A model generated the notes under the pieces. It was not told where the DNA came from and did no database searches. It saw only the letters and a program-made list of their open reading frames with translations. From the NCBI RefSeq assembly GCF_000982825.1, contig NZ_CP011047.1, forward strand, positions 2,914,001 through 2,978,000: a stretch of 64,000 bases of DNA, read 5' to 3'. How positions within the stretch are numbered: the stretch's first letter is position 1; the number at the start of each line of letters is the position of its first letter. A program made the translations under genes and the position numbers. Below are positions 9,716-19,519 of the stretch, piece after piece. The DNA is from Cronobacter sakazakii (GTDB lineage Bacteria > Pseudomonadota > Gammaproteobacteria > Enterobacterales > Enterobacteriaceae).

Positions 9716-11247
9716 AAATTCGTTCACAAGTCGGCATGGTGCTGAACCTTGATAAGTGCATCGGCTGCCACACCTGTTCGGTGACCTGTAAAAACGTCTG
9801 GACCAGCCGCGAAGGGATGGAATACGCCTGGTTCAACAATGTCGAAAGCAAGCCGGGCGTCGGCTTCCCGAACGACTGGGAAAACCAGGAGAAGTGGAAG
9901 GGCGGCTGGGTGCGCAAAATCAACGGCAAACTGCAGCCGCGCATGGGCGGCCGCGGGATGCTGCTCGGCAAAATTTTCGCCAACCCGCATCTGCCGGGCA
10001 TCGACGATTACTACGAGCCGTTCGACTACGACTATCAGCATCTGCATAACGCGCCGGAAGGCAAACACCAGCCGATTGCCCGTCCGCGCTCGCTGATTAC
10101 CGGCCAGCGGATGAACAAAATCGAAGCGGGCCCGAACTGGGAAGAGATCCTGGGCGGCGAGTTCGAAAAACGTTCGCAGGACAAAAACTTCGAGAACATG
10201 CAGAAGGCGATGTACGGCCAGTTCGAAAACACCTTCATGATGTATCTCCCGCGCCTGTGCGAGCACTGCCTGAACCCCGCGTGCGTGGCGACCTGCCCGA
10301 GCGGCGCGATTTACAAACGTGAAGAAGACGGCATCGTGCTGATTGACCAGGACAAATGCCGCGGCTGGCGTATGTGCATCACCGGCTGCCCGTACAAAAA
10401 AATCTACTTCAACTGGAAGAGCGGGAAGTCCGAGAAGTGCATCTTCTGTTATCCGCGTATCGAAGCGGGGATGCCGACGGTCTGCTCCGAAACCTGCGTA
10501 GGCCGCATTCGCTACCTCGGCGTGCTGCTGTATGACGCGGACGCCATCGAGCAGGCGGCGAGCACCGAGCATGAAACCGATCTCTATCAGCGCCAGCTGG
10601 ATGTGTTCCTCGACCCGAACGATCCGGCGGTTATTGAACAGGCGCTGAAAGATGGCGTGCCGCAGAGCGTGATTGACGCGGCGCAGCAGTCGCCGGTGTG
10701 GAAACTGGCGATGGACTGGAAGCTGGCGCTGCCGCTGCACCCGGAATACCGCACGCTGCCGATGGTCTGGTACGTGCCGCCGCTGTCGCCGATTCAGTCT
10801 GCCGCCGACGCGGGCGAGCTGGGCCGCAACGGCATTCTGCCGGATGTCGACAGCCTGCGCATTCCGGTGCAGTACCTGGCGAACCTGCTGACCGCGGGCG
10901 ATACCGCGCCGGTGCTGCTGGCGCTGAAACGCATGCTCGCGATGCGTCACTACAAACGTGCGGAAACCGTTGACGGCGTGAACGATACCCGCGCGCTGGA
11001 AGAGGTGGGCCTGACCGAAGCGCAGGCGCAGGAGATGTACCGTTATCTGGCGATCGCGAACTACGAAGACCGCTTCGTGGTGCCGTCGAGCCACCGTGAA
11101 CTGGCGCACGACGCGTTCCCGGAACGTAACGGCTGCGGCTTCAGCTTTGGCGACGGTTGCCACGGTTCGGACAGCAAATTCAACCTGTTCAACAGCCGCC
11201 GCATTGATGCCATCGACGTGACGGTGAAAACGGAGCCGCGCCAATGA
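9712..11247 (+). CDS. narH: NarH, nitrate reductase A beta subunit (iron-sulfur)
   Basis: This 511-residue electron-transfer subunit carries four cysteine groups for FS1-FS4. They start with CIGCHTCSVTCKN (about 16-28) and continue with CEHCLNPACVATCP, CRGWRMCITGCPYKK and CIFCYPR. The tryptophan in CRGWRMC replaces a cysteine, which is the normal NarH feature giving one [3Fe-4S] cluster. It passes electrons from NarI haems to NarG. The start overlaps narG by 4 bases, and the end overlaps narJ by 4 bases. Confidence 0.98.
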   Translation: MKIRSQVGMVLNLDKCIGCHTCSVTCKNVWTSREGMEYAWFNNVESKPGVGFPNDWENQEKWKGGWVRKINGKLQPRMGGRGMLLGKIFANPHLPGIDDYYEPFDYDYQHLHNAPEGKHQPIARPRSLITGQRMNKIEAGPNWEEILGGEFEKRSQDKNFENMQKAMYGQFENTFMMYLPRLCEHCLNPACVATCPSGAIYKREEDGIVLIDQDKCRGWRMCITGCPYKKIYFNWKSGKSEKCIFCYPRIEAGMPTVCSETCVGRIRYLGVLLYDADAIEQAASTEHETDLYQRQLDVFLDPNDPAVIEQALKDGVPQSVIDAAQQSPVWKLAMDWKLALPLHPEYRTLPMVWYVPPLSPIQSAADAGELGRNGILPDVDSLRIPVQYLANLLTAGDTAPVLLALKRMLAMRHYKRAETVDGVNDTRALEEVGLTEAQAQEMYRYLAIANYEDRFVVPSSHRELAHDAFPERNGCGFSFGDGCHGSDSKFNLFNSRRIDAIDVTVKTEPRQ

Positions 11248-11954
11248 CCGAACTGCTGATTATCTCCCGCCTGCTGGAGTACCCGGATGCTGCCCTGTGG
11301 CAGCATCAGCAGGAGCTGTTTGACGCGCTGGCAGAGACGCAACATCTGTCGCTGCAAAACGCCCATCATCTGGGCGTCTTTATCCGCGATCTGTTGCAGG
11401 AAGATTTGCTGGATGCGCAGGCGGCCTACGGCGAGCTGTTCGACCGCGGCCGCGCCACCTCGCTGCTGCTGTTCGAGCATGTGCATGGCGAATCGCGCGA
11501 TCGCGGTCAGGCGATGGTGGATCTGCTGGCGCAGTATGAACGTGCCGGGCTTGTGCTCGACAGCCGCGAGCTGCCGGATCATCTGCCGCTTTACCTGGAG
11601 TATCTGGCGCAGCGTCCGGCGCAGGAGGCTATTGACGGCCTGCGGGATATCGCGCCGATTCTGGCGCTGCTCGGCGCGCGTCTTAAACAGCGCGAAAGTC
11701 GTTACGCGGTGCTGTTTGATCTGCTGATTGCGCTTTCTGACACGCAGGTGGATACCCACAAAGTGAGCGAGAAAATCGCCGATGAGGCGCGCGACGACAC
11801 GCCGCAGGCGCTGGACGCCGTCTGGGAAGAAGAGCAGGTGAAATTCTTCGCCGACCAGGGCTGCGGCGAATCTGACATCGCCGCGCACCAGCGCCGCTTC
11901 GCCGGAGCGGTCGCTCCGCAATATCTGAATATCTCTGCCGGAGGACAGCAATAA
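11244..11954 (+). CDS. narJ: NarJ, nitrate reductase assembly chaperone
   Basis: This 236-residue all-helical acidic protein of the TorD/DmsD/NarJ chaperone family has the typical segments [21 protein letters not shown] and [13 protein letters not shown]. It binds apo-NarG and helps insert the molybdenum cofactor and FS0 before the NarGH complex docks on NarI; it is not part of the final enzyme. It sits between narH (ATGA overlap) and narI (TAATG overlap), so the whole operon is coupled. Confidence 0.97.
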   Translation: MTELLIISRLLEYPDAALWQHQQELFDALAETQHLSLQNAHHLGVFIRDLLQEDLLDAQAAYGELFDRGRATSLLLFEHVHGESRDRGQAMVDLLAQYERAGLVLDSRELPDHLPLYLEYLAQRPAQEAIDGLRDIAPILALLGARLKQRESRYAVLFDLLIALSDTQVDTHKVSEKIADEARDDTPQALDAVWEEEQVKFFADQGCGESDIAAHQRRFAGAVAPQYLNISAGGQQ

Positions 11955-12631
11955 TGCACTTCCTGAATATGTTCTTCTTTAGTATCTACCCGTACATTGC
12001 CGGTACGGTATTTCTGGTGGGCAGCTGGCTGCGTTACGACTACGGGCAGTACACCTGGCGCGCCGCCTCCAGCCAAATGCTGGACCGCAAAGGGATGAAC
12101 ATGGCCTCAAACCTGTTTCATTTCGGGATCCTCGGGATTTTCTTCGGCCACCTGTTCGGGATGCTGACGCCGCACTGGATGTACGAATCGTTCCTGCCGA
12201 TTGCCGTGAAACAGCAACTGGCCATGATCGCAGGCGGGATCTTCGGCGCGATGACGCTCGTTGGCGGCCTGCTGCTGCTCAAGCGTCGTCTGTTCAGCCC
12301 GCGCGTGCGCGCGACCTCGACCGGCGCTGATATTCTGATCCTGGCGCTGCTGCTGACGCAGTGTACGCTTGGTCTTATCACCATTCCGTTCTCCGCCCAG
12401 CATATGGACGGTAGCGAGATGATGAAACTGGTGGGCTGGGCGCAGAGCGTGGTGACGTTCCGCAGCGGCGCGGCTGAACATCTGGACGGCGTGGCGTTTA
12501 TCTACCGCGTGCATCTGGTGCTCGGTATGACGCTGTTCCTGGTGTTCCCGTTCACGCGTCTGGTGCATGTCTGGAGCGCGCCGGTCGAGTATCTGACCCG
12601 CAAATACCAGGTGGTACGCGCGCGTCGCTAA
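11954..12631 (+). CDS. narI: NarI, nitrate reductase A gamma subunit (cytochrome b)
   Basis: This 225-residue membrane protein has five predicted hydrophobic helices. Conserved histidines in [16 protein letters not shown] and in the last two helices ([20 protein letters not shown]) are the ligands of the two b-type haems. It oxidises quinol at the periplasmic side and anchors NarGH. A hairpin terminator follows 20 bases after the stop. Confidence 0.98.
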   Translation: MHFLNMFFFSIYPYIAGTVFLVGSWLRYDYGQYTWRAASSQMLDRKGMNMASNLFHFGILGIFFGHLFGMLTPHWMYESFLPIAVKQQLAMIAGGIFGAMTLVGGLLLLKRRLFSPRVRATSTGADILILALLLTQCTLGLITIPFSAQHMDGSEMMKLVGWAQSVVTFRSGAAEHLDGVAFIYRVHLVLGMTLFLVFPFTRLVHVWSAPVEYLTRKYQVVRARR

Positions 12632-12650
12632 GCTTTTTTCCGCAACGCCA

Positions 12651-12682
12651 AACGCCAGTCCCGTCGGGCCTGGCGTTTTTTT
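12651..12682 (+). terminator. narGHJI terminator
   Basis: AACGCCAG pairs with CTGGCGTT across an 11-base loop and runs into a T tract (TTTTTTT), closing the narGHJI transcript. Confidence 0.85.
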
Positions 12683-12776
12683 ACGGCTTTACAGGCGGGG
12701 AATGGTGCTGCCCGCTTCTCTTTCTTTCCCTGATTTTCACCAGGCTAAAAAACGCTGTTGCCGGTGATGCCCATCA

Positions 12777-13721
12777 TCAGGCCAGTGGCTCCTCCTCGTG
12801 CTGGGCTGGCTGAATCGACCGCGCCGTTCTGCTCTGGCGGCGAAACTCGCCCGGCGGCATACCCGCGTGTTTCGTGAAGGCCACGCTGAACGCGCTCGCC
12901 GACTGGTAGCCTGTTCGCAACGCAATCTGTTCGATGTTATCCTGGCCACTCATCAGGGCTTTTCTGGCAAGCGACATCCGCCAGAAGAGCAGGTATTGCA
13001 TGGGCGACATGCCGACGGTCTCGCTGAAGGTGGCGAAAAAAGCGGAGCGTGACATCGCACACTCTCGGGCGAGATGCGCGATTTGCCAGTCCGCGCCGGG
13101 CTTATCATGGATGAGATGCAGGGCGGTGGCGATTTTTTCGTGCTGTAACCCGCGCAGAATACCCGCCGTTTTCGCGAGCTGCGGATCGCTTCGCAACGAT
13201 TCCACCAGCAACAGTTGCAAAAGATGCGTCATCACCACGTCACGTCCGGGCCGCCGGTTCCTGCTTTCATCCAGCAGGAGTTCAAAGAGCGTGACGAAAC
13301 GGCGCTGTCCTTTGATCAGAATTTCATTCGGTAGTAACGCGACGATAAGCGCTCTGTCCGGCGTGTCGAATTCACAGTGCCCCACATTCATCAGAAGCTC
13401 AGCCGGGCCCGTCGTTGCACCAATTCTCACGTGTCCATCGCTGAGGAGCGTTGGCACGGAGATATCGACAGGAGGCGTGGTGCCCGTGCTGGTGTTTTCA
13501 AAGGTGTAAGTGGCAGGGATCAGCATAAAATCGCCGGCCACCAGCCGCTCGGGCGCTTTACCGTTAATGTGCATCAGGCATTCGCCCTGCAACACGGCGC
13601 AGTAAAACGCCTCGCCGGCAGACTCGCGGAGAATACGCCACTGACCTGCGCCTTCAACGAGTTTTGCGCGCGTTGGCCTGGGGTTAAGCAAACCAACAAT
13701 ATCGGTTAACGGATCGGTCAC
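12777..13721 (-). CDS. AraC-family transcriptional regulator with N-terminal cupin
   Basis: This 314-residue protein has a cupin-type sensing half (about 1-185, with GECLMHINGKAPERLVAGDFMLIP) and a C-terminal AraC helix-turn-helix pair (about 205-300). Landmarks are LARECAMSRSAFFATFSETVGMSPMQYL and IALRTGYQSASAFSVAFTKHAGMPPGEFRR. The layout is that of the cupin_6/HTH_18 group that includes RclR, but the ligand cannot be read from sequence. The start is GTG; no better upstream start is in frame. It is divergent to the dehydrogenase gene at 13816, its likely target. E. coli lacks this pair at this place. Confidence 0.85.
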   Translation of the reverse strand: MTDPLTDIVGLLNPRPTRAKLVEGAGQWRILRESAGEAFYCAVLQGECLMHINGKAPERLVAGDFMLIPATYTFENTSTGTTPPVDISVPTLLSDGHVRIGATTGPAELLMNVGHCEFDTPDRALIVALLPNEILIKGQRRFVTLFELLLDESRNRRPGRDVVMTHLLQLLLVESLRSDPQLAKTAGILRGLQHEKIATALHLIHDKPGADWQIAHLARECAMSRSAFFATFSETVGMSPMQYLLFWRMSLARKALMSGQDNIEQIALRTGYQSASAFSVAFTKHAGMPPGEFRRQSRTARSIQPAQHEEEPLA

Positions 13722-13815
13722 TGGACGCTCTCTAAAGTTAAGCGGACTTCTGATTATATATTGTCCAGCTGGCGGCGGCTATGATTGCTGCTCTTGCCAA
13801 CAGAGAGGATTAACC
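13722..13815. promoter_or_regulatory. Divergent promoter region between the AraC-type regulator and the dehydrogenase
   Basis: This 94-bp shared gap contains an AT-rich core (GATTATATATTG, around 13752-13763) suitable for a -10 element on either strand. The AraC-type regulator is likely to bind here. No individual operator can be defined by eye. Confidence 0.45.
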
Positions 13816-14586
13816 ATGTCAACTGCACTGATTACCGGATGCTCTTCAGGTTTTGGGCTGGCCACAGCACAACTTTTTTTAGACAAAGGCTGGAATGTGA
13901 TTGCCACCATGAGAACGCCCGATTCGTCGCTTTTTCCTGAAAGTGACAGGCTGACAATTTTGCCGCTGGATATTACGTCTGAGGAGAGTATTCGTGCCGT
14001 GGTGAAAAGGGCGGGCGCGATCGATCTGCTGGTGAATAATGCAGGCGTCGGCGCGCCGGTCCCGGTTGAACTGACGCCGCTTGCCACCGCGCAGCAGTTA
14101 ATGAACACCAATGTTCTGGGCACGCTGTTATTGACTCAGGCCTTTCTCCCGCAAATGAGAGAACAAAAATCAGGGGTAATCATCAATGTGTCGTCTTCTG
14201 TCACCACCAAAGCGATGCCGCTGATTGGGCTTTATCGCGCCAGTAAAGCGGCGCTGAATGCCTGGAGCGAGTCATTAGCCCTTGAGGTTCGCCCCTTTGG
14301 TATTCGCGTTCATGTGGTGTTACCGGGGCGCTCGCCCGAAACGAAGTTTGGCGAAAATGCGCGGGCATATTTTGGCGGGCAGGACGATCGGGTGTACGGC
14401 GAGATGGTAAATGAATTTATCCGCATGGCGGGCGATGCCGCCTCGCCCGTGACGCACGCAGACGATGTGGCGAATGCCATTTTCACTGTGGCTTGCGATC
14501 AAAACGCGCTGCTATACACCGTGGCGGGTGAAGATGCCCTGCAATTTCTTAAAGAGGCGCAGCAGCGTTCACCGTTTGCTTGCTAA
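13816..14586 (+). CDS. Short-chain dehydrogenase/reductase (SDR) oxidoreductase
   Basis: This 256-residue classical SDR has the cofactor motif TGCSSGFG (about residues 7-14), the structural NNAGVG motif, the catalytic serine in INVSSSV and the YRASK tyrosine/lysine pair. The substrate is not predictable; relatives act on sugars, steroids or aldehydes. AGAGAGGA lies eight bases before the ATG. It is paired divergently with the AraC-type gene, which suggests induction by a specific small molecule. This two-gene unit is an accessory insertion between narI and the tRNA locus relative to E. coli. Confidence 0.85.
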   Translation: MSTALITGCSSGFGLATAQLFLDKGWNVIATMRTPDSSLFPESDRLTILPLDITSEESIRAVVKRAGAIDLLVNNAGVGAPVPVELTPLATAQQLMNTNVLGTLLLTQAFLPQMREQKSGVIINVSSSVTTKAMPLIGLYRASKAALNAWSESLALEVRPFGIRVHVVLPGRSPETKFGENARAYFGGQDDRVYGEMVNEFIRMAGDAASPVTHADDVANAIFTVACDQNALLYTVAGEDALQFLKEAQQRSPFAC

Positions 14587-14613
14587 TTAGCCGGGCGAAG
14601 GTGTGAAGGCACT

Positions 14614-14643
14614 GTAGGGTGGATAAGCGAAGCGCATCCATCG
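14614..14643. repeat. REP-like palindromic repeat
   Basis: GTAGGGTGGAT and GCGCATCCA form an imperfect palindrome of the type scattered between genes in enterobacteria. It lies between the dehydrogenase stop and the tRNA repeats. Confidence 0.5.
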
Positions 14644-14671
14644 AAAGCAGATGATGCGACATGCTATTTCT

Positions 14672-14774
14672 CTGTCGCTCGACTCGAACCTTGTCGACGC
14701 TTCTCATCCTTCCCCGGTCCATGGCATATGCAAGATGGGAGAGTGTATGAGTCTGGGGAGATATTTGAAAGAGA
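14672..14774 (-). repeat. Partial tyrT-type repeat unit
   Basis: This is the distal remnant of the repeat described at 14775-14951. It shares CGCTCGACTCGAACCTT, the CTTCTCATCCTTCCCCGG stretch and CCATGGCATATGCAAGATGG with that unit, and it ends where the next full unit begins. It lacks the tRNA 3'-end portion. Confidence 0.75.
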
Positions 14775-14951
14775 TGGTGGTGGGGGAAGGATTATTCGTC
14801 GCTACGCTCCTCACCCTTCGGGCCGTTGCCTGCGGCAACGTTGTCTCGCTGTCGCTCGACGCGAACCTTCGTCGAAGCTTCTCATCCTTCCCCGGTCCAT
14901 GGCATATGCAAGATGGGTGTGTGTATTAGCAAGCGGGATATTTGAAAGAGA
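14775..14951 (-). repeat. tyrT-type repeat unit 1 (177 bp, begins with tRNA-Tyr 3' end)
   Basis: The unit starts with a copy of the tRNA-Tyr 3' end (complement of TGGTGGTGGGGGAAGGATT) and then diverges at the T-loop into about 67 bp of hairpin-rich DNA, including GTTGCCTGCGGCAAC. It then resumes CGAACCTT, followed by a unique tail. Its 177-bp length and its start in tRNA 3'-end sequence match the known 178-bp repeats behind the E. coli tyrT genes. Short frames in it are not convincing genes. Confidence 0.8.
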
Positions 14952-15036
<85 letters not shown>

Positions 15037-15072
15037 ACGGGGTAATTCATATTGTAGAGGTACTGCGTGAAA

Positions 15073-15246
15073 TGGTGGTGGGGGAAGGATTATTCGTCGC
15101 TTCGCTCCTCACCCTTCGGGCCGTTGCCTGCGGCAACGTTGTCTCGCTATCGCTCGACTCGAACCTTATCAAAGGTTCTCACCCTTCCCCTGTAAGTTTT
15201 CTTATGAAGTAAACTTTACAAGGTAACCACGTGCAGTGGTTGAAAA
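15073..15246 (-). repeat. tyrT-type repeat unit 2 (between the two intact tRNA-Tyr genes)
   Basis: This 174-bp unit again begins with the tRNA 3'-end sequence and carries a 67-base block (15092-15158) at the same T-loop position as unit 1, with the same internal hairpin. The remaining tail is different in sequence from unit 1. It forms most of the spacer between the two tRNA genes and would be transcribed with them. Confidence 0.8.
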
Positions 15247-15331
<85 letters not shown>

Positions 15332-15370
15332 ACGGGGTAAAACGCTTTATTCCGCATTATCGTAGCAAGG

Positions 15371-15511
15371 AAGGATTATTCGTCGCTTCGCGACTCACCC
15401 TTCGGGCCGTTGCCTGCGGCAACGTTCTCTCACTACGCTCGAGTCGAACCTTCAAAGTCGATGACGGCAGATTTGCAGTCAGCTCCCTGATGTACGCTCG
15501 GGAACCCCACC
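15371..15511 (-). pseudogene. Broken tRNA-Tyr copy with GCA anticodon and T-loop insertion
   Basis: This is the first unit of the operon. The 5' part (GGTGGGGTTCCCGAGCG) and variable arm match tRNA-Tyr, but the D loop is altered and the anticodon loop reads CTGCAAA (GCA at 15474-15476). The anticodon stem has a T-T mismatch. About 66 bp (15378-15443) is inserted in the T loop, and the acceptor 3' strand and CCA are missing. It cannot form a normal tRNA. An assembly error in a repeated locus is a possible alternative. Confidence 0.75.
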
Positions 15512-15554
15512 ACGGGGTAATGCTCTTTACTGGCCTGCCTCCGCTGCGGGAAGC

Positions 15555-15590
15555 GGGGCGCATCATACCAAATGTCGCGCCCCTGTAAAG
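15555..15590 (-). promoter_or_regulatory. tyrT-type stable RNA promoter
   Basis: Read on the minus strand, TTTACA (15584-15589) and TATGAT (15562-15567) are separated by 16 bp and followed by a GC-rich discriminator GCGCCCC, as in the stringently controlled E. coli tyrT promoter. The predicted start near 15556 leaves a leader of about 45 nt before the first tRNA-like unit. Confidence 0.85.
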
Positions 15591-15668
15591 CCTTCCGTTA
15601 GCGAATAACGATTGTTTGCGTACTTTTTGCCCGTAACGTTTTAAACCTAAACAGAAACGGGCAATGCC

Positions 15669-16511
<843 letters not shown>

Positions 16512-16561
16512 TGCAGGGGTGATCCTGTTGAAGGTTTGCCAGTGTGTTGTCAGTCAGCGGT

Positions 16562-17020
16562 TTATTGCCCGCAACACTTTTTAAATTTTTTCCCGGAACC
16601 GCACGGGCACGGATCGTTGCGCCCGAAAACCGGACGGGTGCCGTCGATATAGTACCAGCGGCCCTGTTCACTGAGAAAACGCGACCGCTCGATAATTGCG
16701 CCCGATTTGCCATTTTCCTGGAAACGCGCCACAAAACTGACGTACGCTTCGTTTTCGGTATGACCAGGCGCTTCTTCAAAAATCGTCAGGCCAAGCCACT
16801 GTGTATGGGCAAAACCCGCTTCAATATCGGCGCGAAAACGGTCTGCCTGGCAGGCGGGATGCCAGGTCTTTATCAAATACTCCGCATTTTTCATCACGAA
16901 AGCGCAGTAGCGAGAGCGCATAAGCTGTGATGCCAGGGCTGCGCTCTTGTTACCAGAAAGATAAGGCTGGCAACATAGGCTATACTCCAGAGCGCTACCG
17001 CAAGGACAAAGTTGCGACAC
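16562..17020 (-). CDS. ychJ: YchJ, UPF0225 SEC-C motif protein
   Basis: This 152-residue protein has two cysteine-rich ends: [13 protein letters not shown] at the N-terminus and the zinc-binding SEC-C motif [18 protein letters not shown] at the very C-terminus. The middle has the family's [10 protein letters not shown] and [17 protein letters not shown] stretches. Full-length match to E. coli YchJ. The function is not known; the metal-binding tail suggests a protein or nucleic-acid contact. It lies 50 bp upstream of purU in the same direction. Confidence 0.93.
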   Translation of the reverse strand: MSQLCPCGSALEYSLCCQPYLSGNKSAALASQLMRSRYCAFVMKNAEYLIKTWHPACQADRFRADIEAGFAHTQWLGLTIFEEAPGHTENEAYVSFVARFQENGKSGAIIERSRFLSEQGRWYYIDGTRPVFGRNDPCPCGSGKKFKKCCGQ

Positions 17021-17374
17021 GATTTCTCCTTGAGGACAAAATTAAGGCGTTAAACGCCACAGCGGCACTATGTTAACCGAGCGACGGCCTTGATGCCACG
17101 CCGCCGCCAGAGATGCAGACTTTTACGCCCGTGGCGCCTGATGCCTGGGCGAACACACACAGCAAGGCTTAGCCTTACACAAAGGTATAAAATAAAGTAT
17201 TCACATGCTGCAGTTTATCTTTTGGTCACAGGGCACTATCACTCCCGCTATATTGCGCCAGGCGCAAAAGCGTTATGTTTCTTCCTGTTGCGCTGACATT
17301 CTTCGGGCAATTCTGACAGGCACAGCCCGCCTGAGCATGCCAAACTTGGCAACAAGTCATTCAGGGGGGGAGAG
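17021..17374. other. Gap between ychJ and rssB; rssA absent
   Basis: In E. coli the patatin-like gene rssA lies between ychJ and rssB. Here only 354 bp remain, with no frame showing patatin motifs. An AT-rich tract at 17180-17210 could provide the rssB promoter. No terminator or RNA gene is recognisable. Confidence 0.7.
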
Positions 17375-18388
17375 ATGACGCAACCATTAGCCGGCAAACA
17401 GATCCTCATCGTTGAAGATGAAGCCGTTTTTCGTTCAATGCTTGATGCATGGCTATCATCGCTGGGCGCGCAGACCCATCTTGCTGAAGATGGCGTTGAC
17501 GTGCTGGAGCAAATGCACGACGCCGCGCCCGATCTGCTGATTTGCGATCTGGAAATGCCGCGCATGAATGGCCTGAAGCTGATCGAGCGTCTGCGCAACG
17601 ACGGCAATCAAACCCCGATTCTGGTCATCTCCGCGACGGACAATATGGCGGATATCGCCAAAGCGCTGCGCCTTGGCGTGCAGGACGTGCTGCTAAAACC
17701 CGTCAAAGATTTTAACCGGCTGCGTGAAACCGTTTACGCCTGTCTCTATCCCAACATGTTTAATTCGCGGGTTGAGGAAGAAGAGCGGTTGTTTCAGGAC
17801 TGGGACGCGCTGGTCAATAATCCTCACGCCGCCGCGAAGCTGCTGAAAGAGTTGCAGCCGCCGGTGCAGCAGGTGATGTCGCACTGCCGGGTGAATTATC
17901 GCCAGTTAGTCGCCGCGGATGAACTGGGACTGGTGCTGGATATTGCGCCAATTTCCGACAACGACCTGGCGTTTTATTGCCTGGATGTGACGCGCGCTGG
18001 CGACAACGGCGTGCTGGCCGCGCTGTTATTACGCGCATTATTTAATGGTTTGCTTCAGGAACAACTCTCGCAACAGCGGCAGCGTTTACCCGAGCTTGGG
18101 GCTTTACTTAAGCAGGTAAATCAATTGTTGCGCCAGGCAAATTTGTACGGGCAATTTCCTTTGCTGGTCGGTTATTACCACAGCGAATTAAAAAACCTCA
18201 TATTAGTCTCAGCCGGTCTTAACGCGACGTTAAATACCGGAGATAACCAAATTCAGCTCAGTAATGGTGTCCCTTTGGGCACTCTGGGTAATACTTACTT
18301 AAATCAAATCAGCCAGCGCTGCGAAGCCTGGCAGTGTCAGGTCTGGGGTGCAGGTGGTCGCTTAAGACTCATGTTGTCTGCAGAATGA
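17375..18388 (+). CDS. rssB: RssB, RpoS-degradation adaptor and anti-sigma factor
   Basis: This 337-residue orphan response regulator has an N-terminal receiver with phospho-acceptor D58 (LLICDLEMP), acidic D15/E16 and lysine K108 region (LLKPVKD). An atypical PP2C-like output domain without a helix-turn-helix follows (about 140-337). It delivers sigma-S to ClpXP. The start has a strong purine-rich GGGGAG site. Length and sequence match E. coli RssB (337). Confidence 0.96.
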   Translation: MTQPLAGKQILIVEDEAVFRSMLDAWLSSLGAQTHLAEDGVDVLEQMHDAAPDLLICDLEMPRMNGLKLIERLRNDGNQTPILVISATDNMADIAKALRLGVQDVLLKPVKDFNRLRETVYACLYPNMFNSRVEEEERLFQDWDALVNNPHAAAKLLKELQPPVQQVMSHCRVNYRQLVAADELGLVLDIAPISDNDLAFYCLDVTRAGDNGVLAALLLRALFNGLLQEQLSQQRQRLPELGALLKQVNQLLRQANLYGQFPLLVGYYHSELKNLILVSAGLNATLNTGDNQIQLSNGVPLGTLGNTYLNQISQRCEAWQCQVWGAGGRLRLMLSAE

Positions 18389-18589
18389 GCATTTGATTTA
18401 TCTGATGCAGATAGCTTTTCCAGGCTGTCTGCACGGGTGGTAATATCGCGTCAGTTTTCTTCGTATTTGTCCTAAATTGCCATGACGTAAGGGTATTCAG
18501 ACTCTTTCCCCATTTTTTAACTGATATACTCGAACGCGTTTTTAATTGACGAACAAGTGTGAAACTTGAACAGTCCAGGAGAATATTCA

Positions 18590-19498
18590 ATGGCTGCCAT
18601 TAATTCGAAAGTGAAAAAAGCAGTAATCCCTGTTGCGGGATTAGGAACCAGGATGTTGCCGGCCACTAAGGCGATTCCAAAAGAGATGCTGCCGCTGGTG
18701 GATAAACCGTTAATTCAGTATGTGGTTAATGAGTGTATTGCCGCTGGCATTACTGAGATTGTTCTGGTCACTCACTCCTCAAAAAATTCCATCGAAAACC
18801 ACTTCGATACCAGTTTTGAACTCGAAGCGATGCTGGAAAAACGCGTGAAGCGCCAGCTGCTGGAAGAAGTGCAGTCTATCTGCCCGCCGCACGTGACCAT
18901 CATGCAGGTGCGTCAGGGCCTCGCAAAAGGTCTGGGCCATGCGGTGATGTGCGCGCATCCGGTTGTCGGCAACGAGCCGGTAGCGGTCATTCTGCCAGAC
19001 GTTATTCTCGATGAATTTGAATCCGACCTCTCCCAGGACAACCTGGCAGAAATGATCAAACGTTTCGATGAGACTGGCCGCAGCCAGATCATGGTTGAGC
19101 CGGTAGAAGACGTGACTGCCTACGGCGTGGTGGACTGCCAGGGCGCGCAACTGCAGCCGGGCGACAGCGTACCGATGGTGGGCATCGTTGAGAAACCGAA
19201 AGCCGACGTGGCACCGTCCAACCTCGCGGTTGTTGGTCGTTACGTGCTCGGCGCTGATATCTGGCCTCTGCTGGCGAAAACGCCTCCGGGAGCAGGTGAT
19301 GAGATCCAGCTGACCGACTCCATCGCGATGCTGATGGATAAAGAAACCGTCGAGGCGTACCACATGAAAGGCAAAAGCCACGATTGCGGTAACAAACTGG
19401 GTTACATGCAGGCCTTTGTGGAATACGGAATTCGCCACAATACGCTGGGTGAAGAGTTCAAAGCCTGGCTTAACGACACCGTCGGCGACAAGAAGTAA
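18590..19498 (+). CDS. galU: GalU, UTP-glucose-1-phosphate uridylyltransferase
   Basis: This 302-residue nucleotidyltransferase makes UDP-glucose from UTP and glucose-1-phosphate. The glycine-rich nucleotide motif [19 protein letters not shown] lies near residues 16-34, and [10 protein letters not shown] and [13 protein letters not shown] mark the C-terminal half. ATG at 18590 was chosen because CCAGGAG lies upstream and the protein then begins [11 protein letters not shown] as in E. coli; a frame extension to 18566 is not needed. It is followed after 21 bp by ugd and then an epimerase, which would use its product. Confidence 0.98.
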   Translation: MAAINSKVKKAVIPVAGLGTRMLPATKAIPKEMLPLVDKPLIQYVVNECIAAGITEIVLVTHSSKNSIENHFDTSFELEAMLEKRVKRQLLEEVQSICPPHVTIMQVRQGLAKGLGHAVMCAHPVVGNEPVAVILPDVILDEFESDLSQDNLAEMIKRFDETGRSQIMVEPVEDVTAYGVVDCQGAQLQPGDSVPMVGIVEKPKADVAPSNLAVVGRYVLGADIWPLLAKTPPGAGDEIQLTDSIAMLMDKETVEAYHMKGKSHDCGNKLGYMQAFVEYGIRHNTLGEEFKAWLNDTVGDKK

Positions 19499-19519
19499 TT
19501 AATCACCCGGGACAACGTA

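Noticed and set aside
9724..11244. A 506-codon frame opposite narH
   Set aside because: It mirrors narH codon bias, has no domain, and narH itself is beyond doubt.
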